Counted from the stretch's first letter, positions 9,029 to 17,343 are shown. The stretch: DNA of 64,000 bases from Occallatibacter savannae (GCF_003131205.1 NZ_QFFY01000008.1:175913-239912); one strand, 5' to 3'. Notes: generated by a model from the sequence alone, not told the origin. Translations and numbers: made by a program.

Positions 9029-9340
9029 GAACCGGAAACCCAAGCGTGACCGCACCTTAGCGTGTCCTGAATTCGTCCAACACTCCGGTCACGTTGCAAC
9101 CAAGGTTTTCGGAATTTTCCACTTCTTCAGGCAGCGATTTACCCTGTGGCCAAAATCACACCGCGCTCTGATCAAAAGACCCTCCGCCACTTTCACCACT
9201 GTCAATCTCGTACCACTTGTATGTCCTTCATAGCTTGACAGTTGTATCCGCTTACAACACTCAGGCGATGGGCGTGGTAACTCACTCCCGATATCGTCGG
9301 TGATGTCAGGAGTTCAGTACTTTCTCAGATCGAGGGGCTC
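9029..9340. other. Intergenic gap of 312 bp
   Basis: No ORF is convincing here. CGTGACCG (9044-9051) and CGGTCACG (9086-9093) are complementary arms that could form a hairpin after the acetyltransferase gene. Nearer the next gene, GTTGTA (9241-9246) and TACAAC (9253-9258) form a small inverted repeat directly after a TTGACA (9235-9240), perhaps a promoter with an operator. No good -10 box was found. Confidence 0.35.
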
Positions 9341-9802
9341 ATGCAAGACCACCCGGCATTCACGTCGCACCGTTCCAAAGTCGCAGAAGACATTCTCTGC
9401 GCCACCTCTTACCTCACTCCGCTTCCGGCGGCAGTCATGCTCATCATTCCCGGCACCAGGCGCAATCGCCGCATCCGCTTTCATGCCTGCCAGTCCGCGC
9501 TTCTGAACTGGCTTCTGCTCTCGGCCGGCTTCCTTCTCCATCTACGCGCCAACCTCGACCAGCTTCTTGACGCAGGCACGGGCAGCCGCTTTGAGTGGAC
9601 TGCTCGCATCCTCTGCATGGCCGTCTGGAGCATCGTCGCTCTTCGCGTTGCGGGCGGCCGCGAACTGCGCATTCCCGTCCTCTCACGCTTCGCAGAACAG
9701 CAGGCCAATAGCTGGCTGTTCCGGCTCGGGACCTCCTCCCGCGGAGAAGAACGGTTCACCGCGAACCCAAGGCTCAAAGAAGCCATCCAGCTCTACAACT
9801 AG
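9341..9802 (+). CDS. Small membrane protein, DUF4870/Tic20-like
   Basis: 153 residues. The stretch YLTPLPAAVMLIIPGTRRNRRIRFHACQSALLNWLLL has the pattern of DUF4870-type proteins, in which a helix is followed by RxxRFHAxQS and another helix. Two or three more hydrophobic segments follow (about 65-80 and 95-110), then a basic, hydrophilic tail. Function is unknown. ATG at 9341 is preceded by GAGGGG at short spacing. It is monocistronic, with a hairpin at 9824-9855 after the stop. Confidence 0.65.
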   Translation: MQDHPAFTSHRSKVAEDILCATSYLTPLPAAVMLIIPGTRRNRRIRFHACQSALLNWLLLSAGFLLHLRANLDQLLDAGTGSRFEWTARILCMAVWSIVALRVAGGRELRIPVLSRFAEQQANSWLFRLGTSSRGEERFTANPRLKEAIQLYN

Positions 9803-9821
9803 GCGAGCGGCATCGGATCAC

Positions 9822-9858
9822 CGGCGGCGGGCGGGCAGCAATGCCTGCCCGTCGCCTT
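9822..9858 (+). terminator. Probable rho-independent terminator
   Basis: A GC-rich imperfect hairpin, with GGGCGGGCAG pairing to CTGCCCGTCGCC, is followed by TTTCC shortly after the DUF4870-like gene ends at 9802. Confidence 0.5.
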
Positions 9859-9961
9859 TCCTCTCAGCACGAGCCGTCCTCGGCGCGCTTTTCGTCAAGC
9901 GCAGCCCACCTCTCCCCGGCCGCTAAGCTTCACATTTCAGAAAGCTTCGGGAATTCAATTC

Positions 9962-10237
9962 CGTTTGCAGTCAATTAAGGCTGAAAGGCGCACAATCAGG
10001 GTAGTGTGAAAACGGTAAGCGGTTGTGCCCGCTTGCCGACTTGGTGAACATGGATATCGGCCGGGTGCGACAGGGAAGCGCCCGGCCGGCCTCCGCCCAC
10101 GCAAGCCTAAGTCCTTTGTTATGAAACACCTTGTGAATAAGTCCAGTCAGGAGATACACTTAGCCCGGTGCCGATTCTGCAAGCCTATGAAACTACGGCA
10201 CTTCCTTGCTAGCAGTAGGGGGAGGGGGCGGGGGTAG
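9962..10237 (+). repeat. Dispersed structured element, copy A
   Basis: A 276-bp segment related to 26914-27182 (reverse strand) and 46724-46961. Shared blocks are: the 5' end TTTGCAGTCAATTAAG; then GCACAAT; the block TTTGTTATGAAACACCTTGTGA (10115-10136, 22 nt identical to copy B), and a 3' G-rich tail with TAGGGGGAGGGGG. The middle varies but holds hairpins: AAGCGG/CCGCTT (10017-10034 region) and CGGCCGGG/CCCGGCCG. It lies between convergent genes. The short ORF inside it (10025-10237) is not coding by appearance. It may be a non-coding RNA or a MITE-like element; no transposase is present. Confidence 0.7.
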
Positions 10238-10288
10238 TCACATTGCACTTCACGTGATCTGTATCACGCGAAGCTGATCCCCGCCGGT

Positions 10289-11410
10289 CTACGAACTCGT
10301 CTCGATCACAGCCTTCGACAAGTTCCTCGGCCGGTCCACATCCACTCCTCGCTCCAGCGCCATGAAGTACGCGAACAGCTGCAGCGGAATCACCTCAGAT
10401 ATCGGTAAGAGATGCTCGCTCGCCGACTCGACAAAAACGCAGTGCGCCGCAAGCTTTGCAACCTCGCCGTCGCCCGCATTTGCCAGCGCGATCACCCGTG
10501 CTCCCTGCTTCTTCATGTCGCTCAGCAGCTGCAGCGTCTTCTCGTAGCGCAGCACTGAGTCGTCCAGCTTGCGGTCCACCGTTGCCAGCGCCACCAGCGG
10601 AACCTGCTCGCTCACCAGCGCGTTCGGTCCATGCTTCAGCTCGCCCGTCGGATAACCCTCCGCCGTAATGTACGACGACTCTTTCAACTTCAGCGCGCCC
10701 TCGCGCGCAATCGCATAGTGCACTCCGCGTCCGAGATAGAGAAAGCTCTCAGCATCGCTGACCTTCGCGGCAATTTCCTTCATCGCCCCGCGCCAGCCCT
10801 CGAGCTGCCGCTCGATCGTCGCCGGCAGCGCACGAAGCTCCGCGATCCGCTCCTTCAACTGCGCCGGCTCGAACGATCCCAGCCAGCTTCCCTCGTAGAG
10901 CGCCAGCAGATAAAGCGCCGTAAGCTGGCAGGTAAAGCTCTTCGTCGCCGGAATGGCCAGTTCTTTGCCCGCATCCAGCGGCATTGCCGCTCCTGCCTCG
11001 CGCAGCATAGTGCTGCCCGGCACATTTGCAATCGCCAGCGTCTGCTGCCGTCCTTCTTTCGCAAACCGCAGAGCCGCCAGCGTGTCCGATGTCTCGCCCG
11101 ACTGCGAGATCACCAGCACCGAAGGTTGGCGCGGATTCACCGCCGGTCTGCAGCTGTACTCGCTCGAATATTCAACGTCAACCGCAAGCCCGCACAAATC
11201 CTCGAAGATGATCTCTGCGGCCAATCCCGCGTGACGGCTCGACCCGCTTGCGGCAATCAGCACCTCGCCGCGCGAGTTGAGCCACTGCTCCATCGGCGCA
11301 AACACATCCTGCTTCAGGCCGTTGCTGTCGAGATACAGATCAAGAGTGCGCTGGATCGCCGCTGGCTGCTCGAAGATCTCGCGCAGCATTGCATGAGGGA
11401 ATTCGGTCAC
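10289..11410 (-). CDS. SIS-domain sugar-phosphate isomerase/deaminase (GlmS isomerase-like)
   Basis: 373 residues. It starts with HAMLREIFEQP, which matches the start of the isomerase half of GlmS, and has two SIS domains (about 40-180 and 210-350) with ASGSSRHAG and ISQSGETSDT, the phosphosugar-binding Ser/Thr loop. The N-terminal glutamine amidotransferase domain of true GlmS is absent, so it is more likely a glucosamine-6-phosphate deaminase of the NagB-II kind or a fructosamine-type enzyme. GTG start at 11410 with AAGGA upstream. It lies 68 nt after the aminotransferase gene on the same strand. Confidence 0.85.
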   Translation of the reverse strand: MTEFPHAMLREIFEQPAAIQRTLDLYLDSNGLKQDVFAPMEQWLNSRGEVLIAASGSSRHAGLAAEIIFEDLCGLAVDVEYSSEYSCRPAVNPRQPSVLVISQSGETSDTLAALRFAKEGRQQTLAIANVPGSTMLREAGAAMPLDAGKELAIPATKSFTCQLTALYLLALYEGSWLGSFEPAQLKERIAELRALPATIERQLEGWRGAMKEIAAKVSDAESFLYLGRGVHYAIAREGALKLKESSYITAEGYPTGELKHGPNALVSEQVPLVALATVDRKLDDSVLRYEKTLQLLSDMKKQGARVIALANAGDGEVAKLAAHCVFVESASEHLLPISEVIPLQLFAYFMALERGVDVDRPRNLSKAVIETSS

Positions 11411-11478
11411 TGAGTTGGAATCCTTAAGAAGTTAAGCTCGTACTCTTCGATTCTAAGTGCCGCGCAAGCGGGTTAAAT

Positions 11479-12669
11479 TTAAAGCCGCCGCAGCCGCGCG
11501 CACGCTTCGTCCAGATCGTGATCCTTCTTGGCGAAGCAGAAGCGCAGCAGGTCTTCGCCGCGACCCGGGCGGAAGAACGCCGAGCCCGCAACGGATGAGA
11601 CGCCCGTCTGCGCCAGCAGATACCGCGCCTTTTTCGCCGCCGTCTCGCCCTGCAGCCGCGTCGCTTTCGCCAGCACATAGTAAGCGCCTGCCGGAACGCT
11701 CGGCTCCATGCCCGCATCCCGCAGCGCCGAGACAATCCGCTCGCGCTTCGACTGATGATCAGCCGCAAGCCTGGTGTAAAACTCCGCTGGCAGCTGCTCC
11801 AGTCCCGCGGCCGCGCCATGCTGCAAAGCCGAAGGAGCGCACACATACGTCAAATCGTGGAAGTAGCCCATCGCTCCCATCCACTTCGCATCGCCGGTCA
11901 CGTAGCCGAGCCGCCAGCCCGTCACGCTGAACGTCTTGCTGAAGCCCGACATCACGATGGTCCGCTCGCGCATGCCCTCGAGCGTTGCCAGGCAGATGTG
12001 CTTCGCTCCGTCGTAAACAAAGTACTCGTAGATCTCGTCGGTGAAAACAAACAGGTCGTGCTCGCGCGCCAGTTCTGCAATCGATTCCAGCTCCGCGCGG
12101 CTGAACACCTTCCCGCTCGGATTCGCCGGAGTGTTCACGATCATCGCCCGTGTCTTCGGCGTCACGGCAGCCCGCATCGCATCCACGTCGAGCGCCCAGT
12201 CCGGCTCCGCCAGCGGCACCAGCACCGGCTTCACCCGCATCGACTTCAGCGTGCTCACGTGATAGCCGTAAAACGGCTCGAACATCAGCACCTCGTCATG
12301 CGGATTCAGCAGAGCCATGCAGGCTGCGTGCAGACCCGCTGTCGCTCCGCACGCCACCATGACCTCGGTCTCCGGATCGTACTCGAGACCGTAGTCCCGC
12401 CGCTGCTTGGCCGCAATTGCCTTGCGCAGCCGCTCGATGCCATCCAGACGCGTATAGATGTTGTGCCCGGCACGAATCGCCGCGATCGCCTCGTTCTCCA
12501 CCGGACCCGGAACCGGCGTGTCGCAGACGCCCTGCGCAAGATTGATGCCCCCGATGCGGTCGCATTCGGTCGTCATCGCCCGGATCTCCGACTGCATGGC
12601 TCCGGGCGCAAGCTCGCTCAGCGCGAGACGGGAAGCTGTATGCGGATGAGGCGCAAGGGTTTTGCTCAC
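11479..12669 (-). CDS. Class I/II pyridoxal-phosphate aminotransferase
   Basis: 396 residues of fold-type I. Visible landmarks are INLAQGV (about 42-48), the Tyr/Asp region PANPSGKVFS (about 180-189), DEIYEYFVYDG (about 211-221, containing the Asp and Tyr that contact PLP), and SGFSKTFSVTGWRLGY (about 239-254) with the Schiff-base lysine. RFCFAKK near the C-terminus carries the carboxylate-binding arginine. It resembles kynurenine/methionine-type aminotransferases more than AspC. The donor substrate is not certain. It diverges from hypA and lies upstream of the SIS gene, perhaps cotranscribed. Confidence 0.9.
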   Translation of the reverse strand: MSKTLAPHPHTASRLALSELAPGAMQSEIRAMTTECDRIGGINLAQGVCDTPVPGPVENEAIAAIRAGHNIYTRLDGIERLRKAIAAKQRRDYGLEYDPETEVMVACGATAGLHAACMALLNPHDEVLMFEPFYGYHVSTLKSMRVKPVLVPLAEPDWALDVDAMRAAVTPKTRAMIVNTPANPSGKVFSRAELESIAELAREHDLFVFTDEIYEYFVYDGAKHICLATLEGMRERTIVMSGFSKTFSVTGWRLGYVTGDAKWMGAMGYFHDLTYVCAPSALQHGAAAGLEQLPAEFYTRLAADHQSKRERIVSALRDAGMEPSVPAGAYYVLAKATRLQGETAAKKARYLLAQTGVSSVAGSAFFRPGRGEDLLRFCFAKKDHDLDEACARLRRL

Positions 12670-12765
12670 GGGGAAGTCGCTCCAGCAGCCATTCTACAGT
12701 CGAGTGCCGTTCGACACACCCGACTTCAATCCGGCGCTTTAGAATCTTGCCTTCAGCGAGGTCCC

Positions 12766-13128
12766 GTGCACGAGCTCTCCATCGTCTCCAGCATCGTCGA
12801 CTCCGTCACCGAAACCCTCGCGGCCTATCCCGGCGCGCGAGTCAAAGAGGTGCGCCTCCGCGTCGGCGCGCTGGCCTCGGTGATCGAAGACTCGCTCCAG
12901 TTCTGCTACGAGATCGCAACCAGAGATACGCCGCTCGATGGTTCGGCGCTGGTCGTCAAAGTTCTTCCGGTTCGGATGCACTGCGACAAATGCGCAGAAG
13001 ACGTTGAGATCGCCAGCCTCCAGAGCTTTCGCTGTCCCCGCTGCGGTGAGCCGCTGACAGACATGCGTCAGGGTAGGGAACTGGAAATCGACTCCATCGA
13101 AATCGACCAGGTTGAGGAAAATGTATGA
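12766..13128 (+). CDS. hypA: Hydrogenase maturation nickel chaperone HypA
   Basis: 120 residues. The N-terminus is M-H-E-L, where His2 and Glu3 are the nickel ligands of the HypA/HybF family. A zinc site is formed by CDKC (about 73-76) and CPRC (about 89-92). HypA delivers nickel to the large subunit of [NiFe] hydrogenase together with HypB. The GTG start at 12766 is fixed by the need for MHEL at the N-terminus. The stop codon overlaps the hypB start (ATGA), so the two are translationally coupled. First gene of the hyp operon. Confidence 0.95.
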   Translation: MHELSIVSSIVDSVTETLAAYPGARVKEVRLRVGALASVIEDSLQFCYEIATRDTPLDGSALVVKVLPVRMHCDKCAEDVEIASLQSFRCPRCGEPLTDMRQGRELEIDSIEIDQVEENV

Positions 13129-13787
13129 CCACCCGCATCGTTGAATTGCGCCAGGGCATTCTCAAGAAGAACGACGAGCTGGCCCGCAGCCTCCGTGCTC
13201 AATTCGAAGCATCCGGCGTCCTCGTCCTCAACCTCGTCTCCAGCCCCGGAACCGGCAAGACCGAATTTCTCCAGCGCACTCTCCGCGAGCTGATCAACTC
13301 CGGTGCCAAAGCCGCAGCCCTCGTCGGCGATCTCGAAACCGATAATGATGCCCGCCGCCTCGCCGCCAGCGGTGCTCCCGTCCGCCAGATCAACACTCAC
13401 GGCATCTGCCACCTCGAAGCAGAGATGATCGCGAAGCATCTCGATGGCTGGAAACTCGCCGAACTCGACTACCTCTTCATTGAGAACGTCGGCAACCTCG
13501 TCTGTCCATCCAGCTACGACCTCGGAGAGAAGATCCGCGTCGCCCTCCTCAGCGTCACCGAAGGCGAAGACAAGCCGCTCAAGTACCCGACCCTGTACAA
13601 CTCCGCCGACGTCGCTGTAATCACGAAGATCGACATCGCTCAGGCCGTCGGCTTCGATCGCGACGCCGCCCTCCGCAACATCGCCGAGATCCGTCCCGGA
13701 GTCCGCATCTTCGAAACCTCGGCCAAAACCGGCGCCGGCATGGCAGAATGGCTTGCGTATCTGGCCCAGCAGCGATCGGCCAAGTAG
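13125..13787 (+). CDS. hypB: Hydrogenase maturation GTPase HypB
   Basis: 220 residues. The P-loop SSPGTGKTEF (about 39-48), LVGDLETDNDARRL (about 66-79), the metal-binding HGICHLEAEM (about 91-100) and the GTPase motif TKID (about 167-170) are all seen. HypB is a SIMIBI GTPase that drives nickel insertion with HypA. There is no N-terminal CxxCGC nickel site and no His-rich stretch, so this is the short form without nickel storage. Overlaps hypA by 4 nt. Confidence 0.95.
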   Translation: MTTRIVELRQGILKKNDELARSLRAQFEASGVLVLNLVSSPGTGKTEFLQRTLRELINSGAKAAALVGDLETDNDARRLAASGAPVRQINTHGICHLEAEMIAKHLDGWKLAELDYLFIENVGNLVCPSSYDLGEKIRVALLSVTEGEDKPLKYPTLYNSADVAVITKIDIAQAVGFDRDAALRNIAEIRPGVRIFETSAKTGAGMAEWLAYLAQQRSAK

Positions 13788-13804
13788 TCCTCCAGGAGAA
13801 AGCA

Positions 13805-14227
13805 ATGCGCAAGACCCCGAACCCCGCAGCACCGAAAGCAAAACTGGCCGACTCCGCCGACGGCGTCGACGCCTATCTGGCCAACGTCCCCGAACCCGCC
13901 CGCACCACGCTCCAAAAGGTTCGCGCGACGATTCGCTCCGCCGCTCCCAAAGACGCTACTGAAGGCATCAGCTACGGCATGCCCGCCTTCCGCTACAAAG
14001 GCGCTCTCGTCGGCTACGCCGCATTCAAGAGTCACTGCAGCTTCTTCCCCATGCAGGCCTCCCTCATCGACGAGATGAAGGAGGAACTGAAGAACTACCG
14101 CACGGCAAAAGGAACTCTCCAGTTCCCGCAGGACAAACCCCTGCCGGCCGCTCTGCTCAAGAAGATGGTCAAACTCCGGGTCGCCGAAAACGAGATCCGC
14201 TCTGCAACGAAGGGCCGGAAAAGTTAA
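13805..14227 (+). CDS. DUF1801 domain protein
   Basis: 140 residues. The pattern of VDAYLANVPEPARTTLQKVRATIRSAAPKDATEGISYGMPAFRY, GYAAFKSHCSFFPM and GTLQFPQDKPLP fits DUF1801 (YdhG-like, sometimes called iron chaperone in the Fra family). It has no known role in hydrogenase maturation. ATG at 13805 has AGGAGAAAG upstream; the in-frame ATG at 13748 would overlap hypB and is rejected. It starts 17 nt after hypB and overlaps the next gene by 1 nt, so it is inside the hyp operon. Confidence 0.85.
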   Translation: MRKTPNPAAPKAKLADSADGVDAYLANVPEPARTTLQKVRATIRSAAPKDATEGISYGMPAFRYKGALVGYAAFKSHCSFFPMQASLIDEMKEELKNYRTAKGTLQFPQDKPLPAALLKKMVKLRVAENEIRSATKGRKS

Positions 14228-14745
14228 TGACCGCTGGAGACCTCGCCTCCTTCAGATCCGAACGTGAAGCCAAGGAATATCTCATCTCCCGCATCGTTGC
14301 CGAGGCCAGGGTGCAGGGAACTGAACTGAGCGATGTCGAACGCAAGATGCTCTACTTCACTGAGACCGGCTGGACGCTTCCCGGCATCATGGATGTGAAC
14401 GCCGAGTTCGAGCGGGATCACGACAACGAAGAGTACGAGTCGAAGATCGCTGGCATCGTACGACAGGTTGAAAAGGCTAATTCCGCAACAGGCGGCGATC
14501 AGCAGTCGCTCTGGGATGACGCAGTTGTTAAGCTGAGCGAAGGTGATCACTATCTCTTAGTCTTGATCGGTCTCGGTCGTTCAGCACCTGCCGGAAAACT
14601 TTCAAAATGGCTCCCTGTCGCGAACTTCTACGGAACGGCCAGGGCGCGCCCGGTAGGAGATTTCTTCCGGCTAATCGCGGTTGCTGTCGCCTCGATCCTC
14701 TTGATACTGGCCGTTGTGGTCATCCAAGCTTGGCTGCGCCGCTAA
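14227..14745 (+). CDS. Unknown protein with C-terminal membrane anchor
   Basis: 172 residues. The first 140 are hydrophilic and acidic, predicted mainly helical (SEREAKEYLISRIVAEARVQG, SDVERKMLYFTETGW). One membrane helix lies near the C-terminus (about 147-167, FRLIAVAVASILLILAVVV) followed by WLRR, so it is likely a tail-anchored protein with the bulk in the cytoplasm. I do not recognise a family. ATG overlaps the DUF1801 stop by one base. hypC begins 60 nt later. Confidence 0.7.
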   Translation: MTAGDLASFRSEREAKEYLISRIVAEARVQGTELSDVERKMLYFTETGWTLPGIMDVNAEFERDHDNEEYESKIAGIVRQVEKANSATGGDQQSLWDDAVVKLSEGDHYLLVLIGLGRSAPAGKLSKWLPVANFYGTARARPVGDFFRLIAVAVASILLILAVVVIQAWLRR

Positions 14746-14805
14746 TCTCCAAGGTGATCCAAATCACATCTGGGCATCATCTTCCGGCGTTATAAGGGTG
14801 ATGCT

Positions 14806-15159
14806 ATGTGCCTGGCAATCCCCGGAAGAGTGGAACAAATCACGTCCGAAGGCGACATTCGCATCGGCCGCGTCAACTTCGGCGGAGTAATCAAAAACGT
14901 CTGCTTGGACTACGTTCCCGAACTCGTCGTCGGCGACTACACCATTGTCCACGTTGGCTTTGCGCTCTCCAAGATCGATGAGCAGAGCGCCCTCGAGACC
15001 CTGGATCTCTTTCGCAAAATGGGCGCTCTCGACGAGGAACTGGCGACCGAGGAAGAAGCGTTCGCCCGCGCCGCCATTGCCCCGCAGTCAGCCTGTCCCG
15101 ACGGAAGCTGCGAACTCACGGGAAAAAACCTCCGGGATAAATCCGAGCCGATCCGATGA
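14806..15159 (+). CDS. hypC: Hydrogenase maturation protein HypC/HupF
   Basis: 117 residues. Begins MCLAIPGRV, the family signature whose Cys2 binds iron and contacts HypD and the hydrogenase large subunit. GRVNFGG and ELVVGDYTIVHVGFALSKID (about 40-59) complete the OB-fold core. HypC is usually 75-95 residues; the extra 30 residues form an Ala-rich, Cys-containing tail (CPDGSCELTG). Its stop overlaps hypD by ATGA. HypC shuttles the Fe(CN)2CO unit built on HypD. Confidence 0.95.
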   Translation: MCLAIPGRVEQITSEGDIRIGRVNFGGVIKNVCLDYVPELVVGDYTIVHVGFALSKIDEQSALETLDLFRKMGALDEELATEEEAFARAAIAPQSACPDGSCELTGKNLRDKSEPIR

Positions 15160-16283
15160 GATACCTGAACGAATTTCGAGACGGCGAAGTCGCCCAGCGC
15201 ATGGCGCGCGAGATCTGGCAGGTTGCCACGCAGCCCTGGAAGATCATGGAGATCTGCGGCGGTCAGACGCACTCCATCATTCGCAACGGTATCGACCAGA
15301 TGCTTCCGCCCGGCATCGAGATGATCCACGGTCCCGGTTGCCCGGTGTGCGTGACACCGCTCTCGCTCATCGACAAGGCGCTCGCAATCGCGGCTCAGCC
15401 CGGCGTGATCTTCTGCTCCTTCGGCGACATGCTTCGCGTCCCCGGCACAGACGGCGATCTCTTTCAGATCAAAGGTCGAGGCGGCGACGTCCGTGTCGTC
15501 TACTCGCCACTCCATGCCGTCGAACTCGCTGTCAAGAACCCAGACAAGCAGGTTGTCTTCTTCGGCGTCGGCTTTGAGACCACAGCACCCGCAAACGCAA
15601 TGAGCGTTCATCTCGCAAAGCGGCGCGGCCTCAGGAACTTTTCGCTCCTGGTTTCGCATGTGCTCGTGCCGCCCGCCATCGAAGCCATCATGAGCTCGCC
15701 CGAGAACAAGGTGCAGGCGTTTCTCGCCGCCGGCCACGTCTGCAGCGTCATGGGTTTCTGGGAGTACCCGCCTCTCGCCGACCAGTTCGGAATTCCGATT
15801 GTGGTGACCGGCTTCGAACCGCTCGACCTTCTCGATGGGATCCGGCGCGCCGTGATCCAGCTTGAGAACGGCGAGCACCACGTTGAGAACGCCTACGAGC
15901 GCATCGTGACCTATGCGGGAAACCTGGAGGCTCAGCGCCTTCTTGCCGAAGTGTTCGAGCTTACCGATCGCGCATGGCGCGGCATCGGAGTGATCCCAAA
16001 CAGCGGCTGGCGCTTGAATGACCACTATCGCGCCTTCGATGCCGAACAGCGCTTTCAAATCTCCGGAATCCGCACCGAGGAGTCGCACCTCTGCAAAGCA
16101 GGCGACGTGCTCCGCGGTGCAATCAAGCCTGCAGGCTGCGCTGCCTTCGGCAAAGAATGCACGCCGCGACATCCGCTGGGAGCCACAATGGTTTCGAGCG
16201 AAGGCGCCTGCGCCGCATATTTCAACTACGGTCGTTATCTTTCCGCTGAAGACCTGGCCGGCGCCGGAGCAGCCCATGCCTAA
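15156..16283 (+). CDS. hypD: Hydrogenase maturation protein HypD
   Basis: 375 residues. EICGGQTHSI (about 31-40), GPGCPVCVTP (about 64-73), and the [4Fe-4S] region with CKAGDVLRG, AGCAAFG and ECTPRHP, then SSEGACAAYF near the C-terminus are all conserved HypD features. HypD assembles the Fe(CN)2CO group with HypC and HypE. It overlaps hypC by 4 nt and hypE by 8 nt, so synthesis is probably coupled. Confidence 0.96.
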   Translation: MRYLNEFRDGEVAQRMAREIWQVATQPWKIMEICGGQTHSIIRNGIDQMLPPGIEMIHGPGCPVCVTPLSLIDKALAIAAQPGVIFCSFGDMLRVPGTDGDLFQIKGRGGDVRVVYSPLHAVELAVKNPDKQVVFFGVGFETTAPANAMSVHLAKRRGLRNFSLLVSHVLVPPAIEAIMSSPENKVQAFLAAGHVCSVMGFWEYPPLADQFGIPIVVTGFEPLDLLDGIRRAVIQLENGEHHVENAYERIVTYAGNLEAQRLLAEVFELTDRAWRGIGVIPNSGWRLNDHYRAFDAEQRFQISGIRTEESHLCKAGDVLRGAIKPAGCAAFGKECTPRHPLGATMVSSEGACAAYFNYGRYLSAEDLAGAGAAHA

Positions 16284-17343
16284 CCAAGGCGCGCCTGACT
16301 TCTCCAACTGGAGTTGCCCTCTTCCGCTCCGCGACTATCCCACAATCGTCATGGGACACGGCGGAGGCGGAAAGCTTGGCAACGAACTCGTTGAGCATCT
16401 GTTCCTGCCCGCATTTCGCAACCCGGCATTGGAGAACCTCGGCGATGCGGCCGTGATCGAACCCGGCTCCGGGCGGCTGGCGATGAGCACGGACTCCTTC
16501 GTGGTGCAGCCCTTGTTTTTTCCCGGCGGCTCAATCGGAGCTCTGGCCGTCAACGGTACCGTCAACGATCTCGCAGTCTCCGGAGCCGACCCGAAATTCC
16601 TCAGCGCCAGCTTCATCCTCGAGGAAGGCTTTCCGCTCGCGCAGCTTGCCGCAATCGTCGAAGCCATGGCAGATGCTGCCGCGAAGGCTGGCGTCCGCAT
16701 CGTTACCGGGGATACCAAGGTGGTCGAACGAGGCCACGGAGATGGCTGCTACATCAACACCGCGGGCGTGGGCGTGATCCGGCAGGGAATGAGCGTCGGC
16801 CCCAATCGCGCCCAGGTTGGAGACGTCGTCCTGGTCTCAGGTACGATTGGCGATCACGGGATGGCCATCATGAGCGTCCGCGAGGGTCTCGAATTTGAGA
16901 GCCAGATCAAATCTGATTGTGCCGCGCTCAACGGCATGATCGCCGATGTGCTGGATAGCGCAGGCTCCTCGGTGCACGCCATGCGCGATCCTACCCGCGG
17001 AGGCCTGGCCTCGACTCTGAACGAGATTGCGACAGCTTCGAACGTCGGCATCGAAATAGAAGACGACAAAGTGCCCGTGCGAACCGAGGTGCAATCGGCC
17101 TGCGAGTTGTTGGGGCTCGACCCGCTCTATGTCGCCAATGAAGGCAAAGCGGTCTTCTTCGTTGCCCCCGAGGCAGCAGATCGCGTCCTCCGTTGCCTGC
17201 GTTCACATCCGCTCGGCAGCGACGCGGCAATCATCGGATCAATTCCTGTCCAGCACCCGCGCATGCTGGTCGCCCGAACAGCCATCGGCGCGAATCGAGT
17301 CATCGCCACCCAGATTGGCGAGCAGCTACCGAGAATCTGCTGA
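16276..17343 (+). CDS. hypE: Hydrogenase maturation protein HypE
   Basis: 355 residues. MGHGGGGKL near residue 26 and VIEPGSGRLAMSTDSFVV belong to the PurM/ThiL-type ATP fold, and the C-terminus is PRIC. The terminal cysteine accepts the carbamoyl group that HypE dehydrates to a nitrile ligand. ATG at 16276 is chosen because the longer reading frame would extend through most of hypD's 3' end without family support. HypF, which loads the carbamoyl group, is not encoded in this window. Last hyp gene of the cluster. Confidence 0.95.
   Translation: MPNQGAPDFSNWSCPLPLRDYPTIVMGHGGGGKLGNELVEHLFLPAFRNPALENLGDAAVIEPGSGRLAMSTDSFVVQPLFFPGGSIGALAVNGTVNDLAVSGADPKFLSASFILEEGFPLAQLAAIVEAMADAAAKAGVRIVTGDTKVVERGHGDGCYINTAGVGVIRQGMSVGPNRAQVGDVVLVSGTIGDHGMAIMSVREGLEFESQIKSDCAALNGMIADVLDSAGSSVHAMRDPTRGGLASTLNEIATASNVGIEIEDDKVPVRTEVQSACELLGLDPLYVANEGKAVFFVAPEAADRVLRCLRSHPLGSDAAIIGSIPVQHPRMLVARTAIGANRVIATQIGEQLPRIC

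Noticed and set aside
10025..10237. 70-residue ORF inside repeat copy A
   Set aside because: Lies entirely in the dispersed element, has no counterpart in copies B or C, and starts in a variable hairpin region.
14937..16307. 456-residue ORF on the - strand opposite hypC/hypD
   Set aside because: hypD and hypC are certain on the + strand; the antisense frame has no recognisable domain.
16018..17343. Longer version of HypE starting inside hypD
   Set aside because: The extra 86 residues are an off-frame translation of hypD; the family begins near MPNQGAP at 16276.
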